Made by a program: the position numbers and the translations under genes. Below, in pieces: positions 1 through 8,135 of a DNA stretch of 64,000 nt (position 1 is its first letter; every line of letters begins with the position of its first letter). Source of the DNA: IDS-8 sp040902105 (GTDB taxonomy: Bacteria; Pseudomonadota; Gammaproteobacteria; Steroidobacterales; Woeseiaceae); assembly GCA_040902105.1 (NCBI GenBank), contig JBBDXW010000058.1, forward strand, positions 27,281 to 91,280. The letters are read 5' to 3'. The notes beneath the pieces were generated by a model that saw nothing but the letters and a program-made list of their open reading frames with translations, did no database searches and was not told the origin of the DNA.

Positions 1-538
1 TCCGCTTCGTGTCATCTGCCCACGATGGGATAGCTTCCAGCGTTGCCGCACGCTCACGTTGCAGGGTTGCGTCGTGTTTCTGCCGTACCGCTTCCAGCAC
101 TTCAGGCTTGATAGCGTTTTTCGGCAGTGACGAAACCAGTTCCCGCAGTTCGTTTTGCGCGCGGAGTAAATCACCTTCGCGTTTCTGGCGAGTTTCCTCG
201 AACTCCAATTCGCGAACCGTAAAGTCGTCCTGCTTGGCATGGAGTGCTTTCAACTGCTCGATCGTGATTGGACTCCCGTCCTTGGCAGATGCAAGTTCCA
301 GCTTGTACAGGTCGTCAAGTTCAATGCCGAGCGCTCCCGCCAGGTCGTTGAACTTCTTTGGCTTGCCCTTCAGTTTGCCGTTCCCGGCTGGCTTGCCTTC
401 GTCGCCGTCGTCGTCGGGCGATGTTGAGCCTTCCGGCTCTTCGCTGAGCAAATCAGCGAGTGTCTTCAGTTGAGACGGTTCGGCCGTTCCCGGCTCTTGC
501 GTCCCGTCCGCCGTCCCCGGCGTATCTTCTACAAACAT
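1..538 (-). CDS. Phage scaffolding-like protein (partial, 3' end outside window)
   Basis: An open frame runs from an ATG at 538 off the left edge, giving at least 179 residues with no stop. The N-terminal third is acidic and low in complexity (Glu, Pro, Gly, Asp rich, with a DDDGDEGKPAGNGK stretch). It is followed by a helical, charged region rich in Glu, Lys and Arg that looks coiled-coil. Phage scaffold or capsid-assembly proteins typically look like this, and the position directly downstream of portal supports it. The call rests on composition and context, not on a recognised motif. The major capsid gene would be expected next, beyond the edge. Confidence 0.6.
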   Translation of the reverse strand, partial: MFVEDTPGTADGTQEPGTAEPSQLKTLADLLSEEPEGSTSPDDDGDEGKPAGNGKLKGKPKKFNDLAGALGIELDDLYKLELASAKDGSPITIEQLKALHAKQDDFTVRELEFEETRQKREGDLLRAQNELRELVSSLPKNAIKPEVLEAVRQKHDATLQRERAATLEAIPSWADDTKR

Positions 539-542
539 TTGT

Positions 543-797
543 TCAAACCTCTCGGTTGTCTATATCCTTATGCTCAGTCGTTGGGTCGTCCCGCAAAATC
601 CGGTCCAGAACCGCGCCCAGCGTCTCGCCAAATTCAGTCAAGGTGTGCAAGCGTTCCCAGCAGCGTTCCCGCTGCGCATAGTGGTCCGCCAGTTCCCACG
701 ATTCGAGAATGTCAGCCCGCTGTGCCGCCAGAATTTCCGGCAGCAGCGGGTTGTCCTTCAACTGCTGCGCCGCCTGCTTTCGCTTCTCTTGATCCAT
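543..797 (-). CDS. Small hypothetical phage protein between portal and scaffold
   Basis: This 84-residue, highly charged, mostly helical protein starts MDQEKRKQAAQQLKDNP. Its start lies inside the portal gene: the first 86 bases overlap the portal 3' end in another frame. It ends 4 bases before the scaffold-like gene starts. Tight packing on the same strand and a plausible amino-acid composition make it likely to be real. Small genes at this position are common in podovirus-like genomes, but I do not recognise a function. Confidence 0.55.
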   Translation of the reverse strand: MDQEKRKQAAQQLKDNPLLPEILAAQRADILESWELADHYAQRERCWERLHTLTEFGETLGAVLDRILRDDPTTEHKDIDNREV

Positions 798-2742
798 GTG
801 CCTTTGCCTTCACTAGTTCGGTAGTTGCCTTGCCTGCAATTTTTGCCTCTTCGACTTCAGCGCCCAGCACAGCGTCGTAATACTTGAACTGCAATTCGGA
901 GTCCTGCTTGTACTTGTCGAAGCCAAGGCGCAACTGCTCGAGCCCGATTGCCTGCTGCATAAGCGCCTGTCGCATCTGCGTCTGTTTCTGCGCTTCAGCC
1001 TGCTTCGACTGCATGGCCTGCTTCGCTTCGTCGCTTTGCGGATTTCGAAAATACTGTTCGGGATTCTGCACTTCGACCATGCGACCCCAGTCCATGAGGC
1101 ATTTGTAGAAGCCGTCAATGTTTACCAGCACTTCGTCCATGCCCTTGTCAGCGAGCGCAATTTGCGATTGCAGAATGTTTTGCAGCGCACTGGCCTTGCG
1201 GCTGCGCTCGCCTGGCGACATGCCGGGTTTCACAGTGACGCAGCGGCGCTCGGGCCACTTGGACGGAATCGGCTGTTGCCAGTTGCCGTCGATCTTCACG
1301 GGCACGGGCTCGTTGTAGAATTCGCGCAAGGTCGCGTGCGCCAGCAGGAACAGCGAGCGAATCAGCGTCTGTGCAATGTTCTTTGTCAGCAGTGCGGAAA
1401 GCGCTTCCTGCACGGAATACATGCGGTCGACGCCCTGCGAACCCAGCCGGTCGTTAAGCTGCATCTCGCCCGTTGCCATCTGCAGCGCGGCGCCGCCCAT
1501 TTCAGCGCGCAGCGTTTTCTGATACTCGATATTTTTCAGGATGCCGGTTGATTGGTCCGGCACGGTGAACGGCATAACAGCGCTGCGAATGTCGCCAACG
1601 TTCGCCTTCACACGAATGGCGCCGTTCGGCCGGCCGTCGCTCACGTCGTCGACGTTGGCCTTGCCGTCGAGATAAGCCAGCCGGTTTTTCGTGACCGTGT
1701 TGACGTTGTCAAGCAGCGCCCGTTCAAGGCCAGTGTTCTTGTCCTGCGTCTGCTTGATCTTATCGAACAGGGATATACCCTTCAGGCGATGCGGGTTGAT
1801 AATCACCGCGCCGCCAGCGTACTGAACGTAGCGGGCGGGCTCGTTCGACAGGATCACTTCGGTTGTGAAGCAAACCTTGTGCCGCATCGTCACGCCGTCT
1901 GACTCAAAATTGGCGTAAGCCTCGAACCATTCTATCTGGTCCTGAGACTCGTCGATCGCGTGATGCGTTTGCGACAGCGAGCGCGGATTGCGCGCCATGC
2001 CGTCGATCTTCAAATTCTGGTTGTACGGTCGAAGCTCGTTGACTTTTTCTTTCGGAAAGCCCAGTTCGATCAGTTCTGACCGCGGGTCCACATGACGTTC
2101 AGCGCAAAACGGCACTGCTTGCAAGTCGAAGCTGTCGAACTCGGAAGGATAGAAAAAATTCTCGATTGGTACGGCGCGGCATTTGAACTCACGGCGCGTG
2201 TGCTTCATGCGCATTTTCAGTTCGCCGCCCTTTTCAGTGTCGTATTTCAACACTTTGTCGAAGCCCGGCTGGTTCGCAACCTCGCCGAGTGCTTCCGGCG
2301 CGACGTTCTGTAGCGACTTGACGTATGTTTCCGTGCGCTCTTCAACCCAGCATTTCATAATGCCGTTGCGCAGCATGAGCGCGTCTTTGATCGCCTGTTC
2401 CAGTTCGATGAAGCCGTTATTGGCTTCCATAATCAGATAGGCGACGGCGTCGGATTCAAGCTGCGCCTGGTCCTCGTCTGCGATGCCGTGCGGGCCAAAT
2501 TCTGCAATGTGGTTGGAGCCGAATGCGTCAAGCATTTGCGACAGCACGGCCTCGACCATCGCCGAAACGTCGCCCGCCACAACGGCCGAGCGCCCGACTA
2601 CTTCGTCGCCACGGGGGCGCTGGAAGTAATAATCATTCGCCTGTTTCCTGTCCTGCTGTTCCTGCGTGCCGTCCCAGCCGTCACAATTTATCAGCTGGGT
2701 TTTCAGCTTTTGCAGCAGGTCGGCGTCTTTGTCATTCATCAT
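712..2742 (-). CDS. Phage portal protein
   Basis: A 676-residue protein forming the dodecameric portal ring at one capsid vertex, through which DNA is packaged and ejected. Length, position directly downstream of the large terminase, and the overall pattern fit podovirus-type portals: an N-terminal helical region (RSAVVAGDVSAMVEAVLSQM), a central stretch with QTQDKNTGLERALLDNVN, and a long Gln/Lys-rich C-terminal helix ending in a Gly/Ala-rich tail. The C-terminal tail overlaps the next gene by 86 bases. ATG 2742 or ATG 2739 could be the start (MM). The sequence looks intact. Confidence 0.88.
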   Translation of the reverse strand: MMNDKDADLLQKLKTQLINCDGWDGTQEQQDRKQANDYYFQRPRGDEVVGRSAVVAGDVSAMVEAVLSQMLDAFGSNHIAEFGPHGIADEDQAQLESDAVAYLIMEANNGFIELEQAIKDALMLRNGIMKCWVEERTETYVKSLQNVAPEALGEVANQPGFDKVLKYDTEKGGELKMRMKHTRREFKCRAVPIENFFYPSEFDSFDLQAVPFCAERHVDPRSELIELGFPKEKVNELRPYNQNLKIDGMARNPRSLSQTHHAIDESQDQIEWFEAYANFESDGVTMRHKVCFTTEVILSNEPARYVQYAGGAVIINPHRLKGISLFDKIKQTQDKNTGLERALLDNVNTVTKNRLAYLDGKANVDDVSDGRPNGAIRVKANVGDIRSAVMPFTVPDQSTGILKNIEYQKTLRAEMGGAALQMATGEMQLNDRLGSQGVDRMYSVQEALSALLTKNIAQTLIRSLFLLAHATLREFYNEPVPVKIDGNWQQPIPSKWPERRCVTVKPGMSPGERSRKASALQNILQSQIALADKGMDEVLVNIDGFYKCLMDWGRMVEVQNPEQYFRNPQSDEAKQAMQSKQAEAQKQTQMRQALMQQAIGLEQLRLGFDKYKQDSELQFKYYDAVLGAEVEEAKIAGKATTELVKAKAHGSREAKAGGAAVEGQPAAAGNSGGTAG

Positions 2743-2788
2743 TCACAGCGATTCCGTCCAGATTGTTTTATCGTCCAATACCTAATGC

Positions 2789-4276
2789 TCAGACGACCGT
2801 TCGGGCGATCTTGTCGGCCTGCTCATAATTCGGCGCCGGGCCCCAAGTGCTGGTTGCCTCGTTGTCCTGCCGGTACACGACGTAATAGCGAACAGAATCT
2901 GCCCAATGCGATTCCCAGCTATGCGCCGGAGCTTTCTCGTACACGCCTGCTTCCGTCTTGCTTTTCGCCGTGCGGTAGCCCAGCAAGGCGTCAACCAGGC
3001 GGGCGTTGTTGTCGTCGTTATCCGTCCACGGCCTGGCCGCGTTGTCGATCGACACGCGGCCTAGAAACCCGCGCACCATCTCAATTTCCTGAGTCACGCT
3101 GCGCGTGCGGGGCAAAAGCACAGGGTCATAGCCGTAGCGCTCGAAAAGTTCCCCCGTGCCGAAACGGCCGTCGTGGGGCAGGACTGCGGTCATCGGCCGC
3201 CTGCCCCAAGGGAAGGAAATTTTCACGTCGTCCAGCGCGTCCGACAGGTTGACGAACTGCCACGAGCGCGAGCCGATGCAGCGTTCCTCGTTGCCCTTGT
3301 TCTGCCAGAACGTGAACACCAGCTCGTCAGCAAAGCCCAAGTCGACAGCGGCCGTCACCGGCAGCGACGAGTCATAGGCGACGTGGCAAATCCGCCCGTC
3401 GTGCTGCATGAGACGCATCGCCCCGGCGTAATACGCGCCGTCGAACGCAGCCATCGGATTGCAGAAGTATTCCTGCTGCAGATACTCTTCGCTCTTGCCT
3501 TCCTTGCGTTCCCTGTCGATCATTTCCGGCGTGACGATTCGCGTTTTCCCGTCCTCGCGGAAAGTGTCCTCGACCGTCAGCACCGATGTATGCCAGTCCG
3601 GGTTGTCCTTGTTCCGCTGCACCATGCGGTACCAGTGATTGCGCCCGCGGTACGTCGAGATGAAAAGCGCCCACGATTCCGGGTCTGGCGCCAGAATCGG
3701 CGCCAGGTAATCCCACGCGGCCGGGTCGCCCAAGCTGAATTCATCGAAGACGATGCCGGCGACGTTGGCGCCGACCATCCGGTCGTAGCCGTCAGAGCCA
3801 AGGAACTTAATCAGCGAGCCGTTCAAAAGCTCAATGGTCATGTGGTTCTGGTTTTCCCCAACGCGCACGTCAGCCGGAAAGTGCACGTCAAGCTCGCGCA
3901 GGCCGTCAGCGCGGCGGTTTTCCCATATGGCCGTGCGCGCCTGCGTCAGCTTCGGAGTCAGGAACCAGTAGCCGCCTGGCCGCTCCATTGCGCGCCGCGC
4001 CATGAAGTCCAGCAACCCGGAAGTCTTGCCCGCGCGCCGGTGCCATACGTGAGCCTGCCGGCGCAGGCCAACCATGTGCCCAAGTTCGAATTCCTTCTGG
4101 TGGGGCCGCGGCTTCCACACGACGCCAGCTTTGCTGACTGCGTTTTCGTTGTACTTGCCCTGCGCCCTCAGCAGTTCGATACGGGCCGCGTGCTCCCGCT
4201 CCTTTTTCGCCTGTGCGATCTTCCGGTTCTTCGCCCCGGAGTTCTGCCGCCTTGTCGGTTTTTGAAGTGCTTCCAT
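2789..4276 (-). CDS. terL: Phage terminase, large subunit
   Basis: A 495-residue packaging motor. The N-terminal ATPase has a Walker A variant HRRAGKTS (residues 79-86) and a Walker B GIVFDE (174-179). The C-terminal RNase H-like nuclease shows AAVDLGFAD with Asp312 as the likely first catalytic acid, and a late acidic cluster in the last 80 residues. The ATPase powers DNA translocation through the portal, and the nuclease cuts concatemers. The portal gene follows after 46 bases on the same strand. No small terminase gene is seen immediately upstream, which is unusual; it may lie elsewhere or be one of the unassigned small genes. Confidence 0.94.
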   Translation of the reverse strand: MEALQKPTRRQNSGAKNRKIAQAKKEREHAARIELLRAQGKYNENAVSKAGVVWKPRPHQKEFELGHMVGLRRQAHVWHRRAGKTSGLLDFMARRAMERPGGYWFLTPKLTQARTAIWENRRADGLRELDVHFPADVRVGENQNHMTIELLNGSLIKFLGSDGYDRMVGANVAGIVFDEFSLGDPAAWDYLAPILAPDPESWALFISTYRGRNHWYRMVQRNKDNPDWHTSVLTVEDTFREDGKTRIVTPEMIDRERKEGKSEEYLQQEYFCNPMAAFDGAYYAGAMRLMQHDGRICHVAYDSSLPVTAAVDLGFADELVFTFWQNKGNEERCIGSRSWQFVNLSDALDDVKISFPWGRRPMTAVLPHDGRFGTGELFERYGYDPVLLPRTRSVTQEIEMVRGFLGRVSIDNAARPWTDNDDNNARLVDALLGYRTAKSKTEAGVYEKAPAHSWESHWADSVRYYVVYRQDNEATSTWGPAPNYEQADKIARTVV

Positions 4277-4466
4277 GCTTTGTAATGCTCAGCCGCCGCG
4301 AATTGGAATTTTTCGCCGTTTCGGGGCAGGTTCGAGGCAAAGGGCAACCGGCAGGTTGCATATCGGGCTGAACGGGAATTTTTCGCCTTTTTGCCTTTTT
4401 GACTTTTGCTGGTTGCGCGAACGGGCGATTTTTGACCGTTCAGGTTGCGCAGCACAAAAGGCAATG

Positions 4467-4990
4467 GGGGGCGCCGGAGTCCCAAATTGTCACAGGGAAC
4501 TCCCCCCTGCCGACCGCAGCCACGGCAAGGACCATGCCAGGTTGCACAGGCCAGCGCGCAACCAGCCCTGAATGCTGAGGGTGCCCACACTAAACGTGTG
4601 CAAATGGTGATGTTGGAATATTTCTCCCGTTCGCAGTCGGTTGCGCGTCGCCAGGTTGGCACGATCTGTGCCGGCGCGGGGAGAATGGCAGGGCCGGTTG
4701 CTCAGGGCTAGGGAAGGCGAAGCCAGGCAGGGGGCGCCGGAGTCCCAAATTGTCACAGGGAACTCCCCCCTGCCGACCGCAGCCACGGCAAGGACCATGC
4801 CAGGTTGCACAGGCCAGCGCGCAACCAGCCCTGAATGCTGAGGGTGCCCACACTAAACGTGTGCAAATGGTGATGTTGGAATATTTCTCCCGTTCGCAGT
4901 CGGTTGCGCGTCGCCAGGTTGGCACGATCTGTGCCGGCGCGGGGAGAATGGCAGGGCCGGTTGCTCAGGGCTAGGGAAGGCGAAGCCAGG
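4467..4990. repeat. Tandem 263-bp duplication, non-coding
   Basis: Two head-to-tail copies (about 4467-4729 and 4730-4990) appear identical throughout. The unit length is not a multiple of three. Open frames inside it are shadows, with no phage-like protein. It lies in the gap between terminase and the plus-strand operon of prophage A. The unit has short inverted motifs such as cacactaaacgtgtg. Near-perfect identity means a recent duplication or active homogenisation. The 190 bases between the terminase start and this repeat hold nothing I recognise. Confidence 0.9.
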
Positions 4991-5100
4991 TTTAGACTGA
5001 GTCTAACACCAATGCTCTAGGTCAAGGCTCGCAACCACAGACGGCAGACGGCAACCAGTTATTGCATGAGTACCTGTGACCGTAACCGTGTCCGGTCGTC

Positions 5101-5303
5101 GCGCTCTCCTAGAGAGTGGAGAGCGCTCGACTCGCGACTCGGTTACACGGCCGAACCGAGTCAGAGCGAGTCAAAGCGAGTCAGAGCCTTTGTAACATGC
5201 TGATAATTATAAATAAAAAATGACTCGCTCTCTGACTCGCTTTGACTCGCTCACGCAATGAACCGAGTCAGAGCCTGCCAGGCGAGTCAGAGCCCTTTGA
5301 CTC
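5101..5303. repeat. GAGTCA/TGACTC iteron-like array around an AT-rich core
   Basis: A 9-bp perfect stem (GCGCTCTCC / GGAGAGCGC, 5101-5126) precedes nine hexamers. GAGTCA occurs at 5158, 5168 and 5178 (10-bp spacing), and inverted TGACTC at 5221, 5233 and 5243. GAGTCA recurs at 5265 and 5284, and TGACTC at 5298. An AT-rich tract (about 5201-5220) separates the first two triplets. Helical-turn spacing and symmetry suggest a protein-binding array: a phage replication origin or a multi-site operator controlling the promoter at 5354. Neither role can be proven from the sequence alone. Confidence 0.7.
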
Positions 5304-5353
5304 GCTTTTGGCCCTGCAACTGTATAAGCGTACAGCACTGTGCAAAATACTTC

Positions 5354-5384
5354 TTGACAGCCGCGCGGTCATATCATGTATCAT
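5354..5384 (+). promoter_or_regulatory. Putative promoter for the 5565-6950 operon
   Basis: TTGACA (5354-5359) is a perfect -35 hexamer. A TATCAT lies at 5379-5384 (19-bp spacing), or TGTATC at 17 bp. It lies just downstream of the GAGTCA array and upstream of the four plus-strand genes. A short inverted repeat (GGCCG-ACTGA-CGGCC, about 5450-5466) lies in the leader. The -10 choice is uncertain. Confidence 0.45.
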
Positions 5385-5564
5385 GTGCGGCAGGGCGGCG
5401 TGTCCGAGGACTTGACAGGCTCCCCGAAGTTTGATCTACTACGCCCTACAGGCCGACTGACGGCCTGACAGGTACGAGCAATGAGCGGCCTGGCACTCGA
5501 GAGAGCGCCGGGCCGTTTGCGTTTCAGGGGCCACTGTGGCCCGCCAACCGAAGGGAGTACGACC

Positions 5565-6251
5565 ATGAACGACGAACCGATTAACCAGCGCCCGGAACAG
5601 GGAGACGCCACCGGCGCCACTCCTTCGCCTGCGTCTTCCGCAACAGATGTTCCGGGCGCTGCCTTTTCTCATGCTGACGACGACGCGCCCGCGGCGCGCT
5701 TTCCAGTCTCCAAAACCACGGACAGGAACCTGGTTGGTGCCGTGTGCGCCGCGCTTTCAGAGCATGACCCGGAGTTTGCCGGGTGTGATCGGGAGCGGGC
5801 CATATTGGACGTGTTGGAGCACGCCAGATTCCACCACGGCAACGACTCTCGGACTCGCACTGCCCACGCAATCATCACATGGCTTGCGACAACGCTCTTG
5901 ACCTGTGCAGACAGTCAGCGGGCGATGCCGGTAGAGCATTACCAGAGGCGTAAAAGGGGCCGCGAACGGCTCGCGTGGCTTGCCTTCGCCGATCTTGAAG
6001 ACGTGCTCGGCACGAAGCCAGCAGCCAAAGGCGCCACGCTCACAGGCGAGCAAGCGGCTGTTATGGACTACCTGCGCGAACTCGGCGCCGATGCTGACCC
6101 TGTCACCGTGCCGACTGTTGCCGACCGCGCCATGCTCGATAAGCCCGACCAAAGTCGCCCCAGCGTCCGCAGTAACACGCGCAGGACGCTGCTTGAGTTG
6201 GTCAAGAAAGGCGTGGTCACGAGAGGCGGCAACGGCTACGTGCTCGTATGA
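5565..6251 (+). CDS. Hypothetical phage protein with C-terminal winged-helix-like region
   Basis: A 228-residue protein. ATG 5565 is chosen because GGGAG lies about 8 bases upstream; upstream in-frame codons lack such a site. The first 40 residues are Pro/Ala/Asp rich and probably disordered. The middle has LVGAVCAALSEHDPEF and an Arg/Lys-rich helix. The last 60 residues (VADRAMLDKPDQSRPSVRSN, then a basic helix and GGNGYVLV) look like a small winged-helix fold. First gene of a plus-strand operon whose members overlap by 4 bases. It may be an early regulator or replication accessory; no family recognised. Confidence 0.7.
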   Translation: MNDEPINQRPEQGDATGATPSPASSATDVPGAAFSHADDDAPAARFPVSKTTDRNLVGAVCAALSEHDPEFAGCDRERAILDVLEHARFHHGNDSRTRTAHAIITWLATTLLTCADSQRAMPVEHYQRRKRGRERLAWLAFADLEDVLGTKPAAKGATLTGEQAAVMDYLRELGADADPVTVPTVADRAMLDKPDQSRPSVRSNTRRTLLELVKKGVVTRGGNGYVLV

Positions 6252-6487
6252 ATGCGTTCACTATCTGCCGCCTGCGCGGCCCTGCAGTCGCCGTTGACGG
6301 CGTGTGGTTTGACTCCGCGAATCAGATGTGGCTTGGCAGCCAGCATTTCGAGCATTCCTGGCGCGATCGCACGGGCTGCCATGTGCTCACGTCCGGCAAT
6401 GTCTCCGTCCGTGTGCATCGACGGTTTGAAAATCTTGCAAGCATCGTTCTGAAGGACAGCCGGCTTGCGCAAAAGGAAATTGCATGA
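6248..6487 (+). CDS. Hypothetical phage protein, 79 aa
   Basis: The start overlaps the previous stop as ATGA, and its own stop overlaps the next start the same way, so translational coupling is likely. The 79-residue protein has aromatic and hydrophobic residues compatible with a small folded domain (VWFDSANQMWLGSQHFEHSW) but no motif I recognise. Its reality rests on the tight operon packing. Confidence 0.6.
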   Translation: MNAFTICRLRGPAVAVDGVWFDSANQMWLGSQHFEHSWRDRTGCHVLTSGNVSVRVHRRFENLASIVLKDSRLAQKEIA

Positions 6488-6762
6488 GTGCTCCAACTAT
6501 TGACGAAATTGAATTGCTTCGCAGGCGCTACGGCGATGACGCTGTGCAACAGGCGTATTTGCTTTACATCGAGGACGCTGTCCAGAAAGGCAAAGCCAGT
6601 GCCAAGCCGCTGTCACACTGGATCATGACCGTTCGCCGCTGCCGATCGAATGCAGCACGCGCAGACGCGGCACGCAAACGGCGTGAAGCCCGCTATGCCC
6701 GTCAGCAGTACCCTGAAATGGCGGACGCTAAAAAGAAAGTGACGGCGCAGTTTTTCTCGTGA
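6484..6762 (+). CDS. Hypothetical phage protein, 92 aa, basic helix-rich
   Basis: A 92-residue protein starting by ATGA overlap. The N-terminal half reads as two helices (TIDEIELLRRRYGDDAVQQA). The C-terminal half is strongly basic (RCRSNAARADAARKRREARY). Nucleic-acid binding is plausible but unproven. It is coupled to both neighbours. Confidence 0.62.
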   Translation: MSAPTIDEIELLRRRYGDDAVQQAYLLYIEDAVQKGKASAKPLSHWIMTVRRCRSNAARADAARKRREARYARQQYPEMADAKKKVTAQFFS

Positions 6763-6950
6763 TCGTCGCGCAGCACCTGAATTGCCAGTTCAAGCCGTTG
6801 CCGCATTTCGTCGATTCAAAGGGGCGTGTATGGTACTGCTGGGCTCACGAAAAAGTCGGTCGGCGGGGCCTGAATAACAACCGTTATCAGAGTGACAAGC
6901 CAGCTGATATCGAAAGCCGCTACCGTTTGCACCTGCCGCGCTCACGCTGA
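6759..6950 (+). CDS. Hypothetical phage protein, 63 aa
   Basis: The last gene before the attachment site, starting with GTG in a GTGA overlap with the preceding stop. The 63 residues include a Trp/Cys/His segment (GRVWYCWAHEKVGRRG) and are basic overall. No family recognised. The overlap and strand support it; length and the rare start lower confidence. Confidence 0.5.
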   Translation: MIVAQHLNCQFKPLPHFVDSKGRVWYCWAHEKVGRRGLNNNRYQSDKPADIESRYRLHLPRSR

Positions 6951-7000
6951 AAGTGTCTAACAAAAGCCCTTGCAACCTGCTGAAAGATAACCCTTCATGT

Positions 7001-7043
7001 CAGATTAGGAATCTGGTGCTCTATCCTACTGAGCTACCGGGGC
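7001..7043 (-). tRNA. tRNA-Arg(CCU) 5' half, disrupted at prophage A junction
   Basis: Read on the minus strand, 43 bases match a tRNA from the acceptor 5' strand (GCCCCGG) through the D arm and anticodon loop (TTCCTAA, anticodon CCT) to TCTG of the anticodon 3' stem. After that there is no variable loop, T arm or acceptor complement. The break marks the junction of chromosome and prophage A. A complete copy, restored by prophage sequence, is expected at the left end outside the window. As it stands this fragment cannot make a tRNA. Confidence 0.75.
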
Positions 7044-7155
7044 TTCGCCGTTGGTGGTGCAAGATTCTAAGCGATTTCCCGCCCCGTGCGGGTGGGAAAA
7101 CGAGCGGCGGAATTGTATCGTCATCGGCATCAGGTTGCAGATTGACGGAATCGCC

Positions 7156-7638
7156 ATGGATCGAATACGGATACGCAACGCGCGTCCGCCGGATGCGGCG
7201 ATCATCGCGGACTTCAACGTAAGAATGGCCATGGAAACGGAGGGCCGCCCGCTCGAGGCCGCGTTGATCGGGGCCGGCGTAACAGCGGTGCTCGATGATC
7301 CGGCCAAAGGCCGTTACTGGGTCGCCGAAACGAACGGCGAGATCGTTGGACAACTGCTGGTGACCTATGAGTGGAGCGACTGGCGAAACGGCGTGTTCTG
7401 GTGGATCCAGAGCGTGTATGTGCGCGGCGACTATCGCCGCAAAGGAGTATTCTCTGCGCTCCACCGCCACGTGGAATCGCTGGCGCGCGCGAGCGAGGAC
7501 GTGTGCGGATTACGACTCTACGTCGAGCGCGACAACCGGCGTGCGCAAAGGACGTATCTGGCGCTCGGCATGACCTCTCCCGGGTACCAGGTCATGGAGG
7601 TTGATTTCCGCACCAAACATATCCCCAGGAAACCCTGA
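7156..7638 (+). CDS. GNAT family N-acetyltransferase
   Basis: A 160-residue protein with the Gcn5-related acetyltransferase pattern. It has a beta strand with YWVAETNGEIVGQLLV, then IQSVYVRGDYRRKGVFSAL, the acetyl-CoA pyrophosphate loop (R-x-x-G-x-A type, here RRKGVF). It ends with LYVERDNRRAQRTYLALGM, the usual Asn-x-x-A-x-x-x-Y segment. ATG 7156 is the first credible start. Substrate unknown. This is the first host gene after prophage A, and it overlaps no neighbour. Confidence 0.85.
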   Translation: MDRIRIRNARPPDAAIIADFNVRMAMETEGRPLEAALIGAGVTAVLDDPAKGRYWVAETNGEIVGQLLVTYEWSDWRNGVFWWIQSVYVRGDYRRKGVFSALHRHVESLARASEDVCGLRLYVERDNRRAQRTYLALGMTSPGYQVMEVDFRTKHIPRKP

Positions 7639-7660
7639 CACCGCCCTCGGAGACCTCTGC

Positions 7661-8131
7661 ATGCTGCAAACCGGCACCAAAGCGCCTGAATTCGTTTTGC
7701 CGGACGAACAGGGCGTCGACACGGCACTCTCTGATTTGCTGCGCAATGGGCCTCTGATCCTGTATTTCTACCCCGCGGACTTCACGCCGTTCTGCACCAG
7801 GGAGGCCTGTTCGATTCGCGACCTGCACGAGGACATTGCCGCCGCCGGGATCCGCATCGTCGGAATCAGTCCCCAGGATGCCGCAAGCCACCTCCGTTTC
7901 AGGAAACAGTATCGCCTGCCGTTCACGTTGCTCAGCGATCCGGAAAAACGTGTCGTCAGGATGTACGACGTGGACGGGCCGTTCGGTGTCCGCGTCCGTC
8001 GTGCGACCTACCTGATCGGCGAGGATCGCAACATTGAGGCAGCGCTGCTGGCCGACTTCAAGGTCAGCCGGCACGAGGATTTCATTCGCAAGGCGATCGA
8101 ACTGCGCGGGACGTCGAACGGACGGCGTTGA
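7661..8131 (+). CDS. Peroxiredoxin, BCP/PrxQ type
   Basis: A 156-residue thiol peroxidase that reduces hydrogen peroxide and alkyl hydroperoxides in the cytoplasm with thioredoxin as the usual reductant. The active-site segment is YPADFTPFCTREACSIRD: peroxidatic Cys45, with resolving Cys50 five residues later, the atypical two-Cys PrxQ arrangement. ATG 7661 gives the normal family length; the frame extends upstream only by overlapping the acetyltransferase gene. The two genes are 22 bases apart. A trxB gene, whose product could feed such an enzyme, lies at 41530. Confidence 0.92.
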   Translation: MLQTGTKAPEFVLPDEQGVDTALSDLLRNGPLILYFYPADFTPFCTREACSIRDLHEDIAAAGIRIVGISPQDAASHLRFRKQYRLPFTLLSDPEKRVVRMYDVDGPFGVRVRRATYLIGEDRNIEAALLADFKVSRHEDFIRKAIELRGTSNGRR

Positions 8132-8135
8132 CATT

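Larger units (their letters stand above)
1..7000. mobile_element. Prophage A, right-hand part (left end outside window)
   Basis: Minus-strand virion assembly genes (scaffold-like, small ORF, portal, large terminase) are followed by a non-coding repeat-rich region and a plus-strand operon of four overlapping small genes. The element stops where a tRNA-Arg(CCU) sequence begins at 7001. Gene order terminase-portal-scaffold is that of tailed phages, and the portal length suits a podovirus-like phage. No integrase is visible here, so it must lie beyond the left edge or be lost. The exact left boundary is unknown; the right boundary is inferred from loss of tRNA homology at 7000/7001. Confidence 0.85.

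Noticed and set aside
3173..4285. 370-aa plus-strand frame opposite the terminase
   Set aside because: Antisense shadow of a clear terminase gene; composition is that of reversed GC-rich codons, with no motif.
4750..4974. 74-aa frame repeated in both copies of the 263-bp duplication
   Set aside because: The copy in the first unit exists only because the DNA is duplicated; the unit is not a multiple of three and the sequence is not protein-like.
5158..5303. GAGTCA repeats as a CRISPR array
   Set aside because: Units are 6-10 bp, in both orientations, without 25-40 bp repeats or unique spacers, and there are no cas genes.
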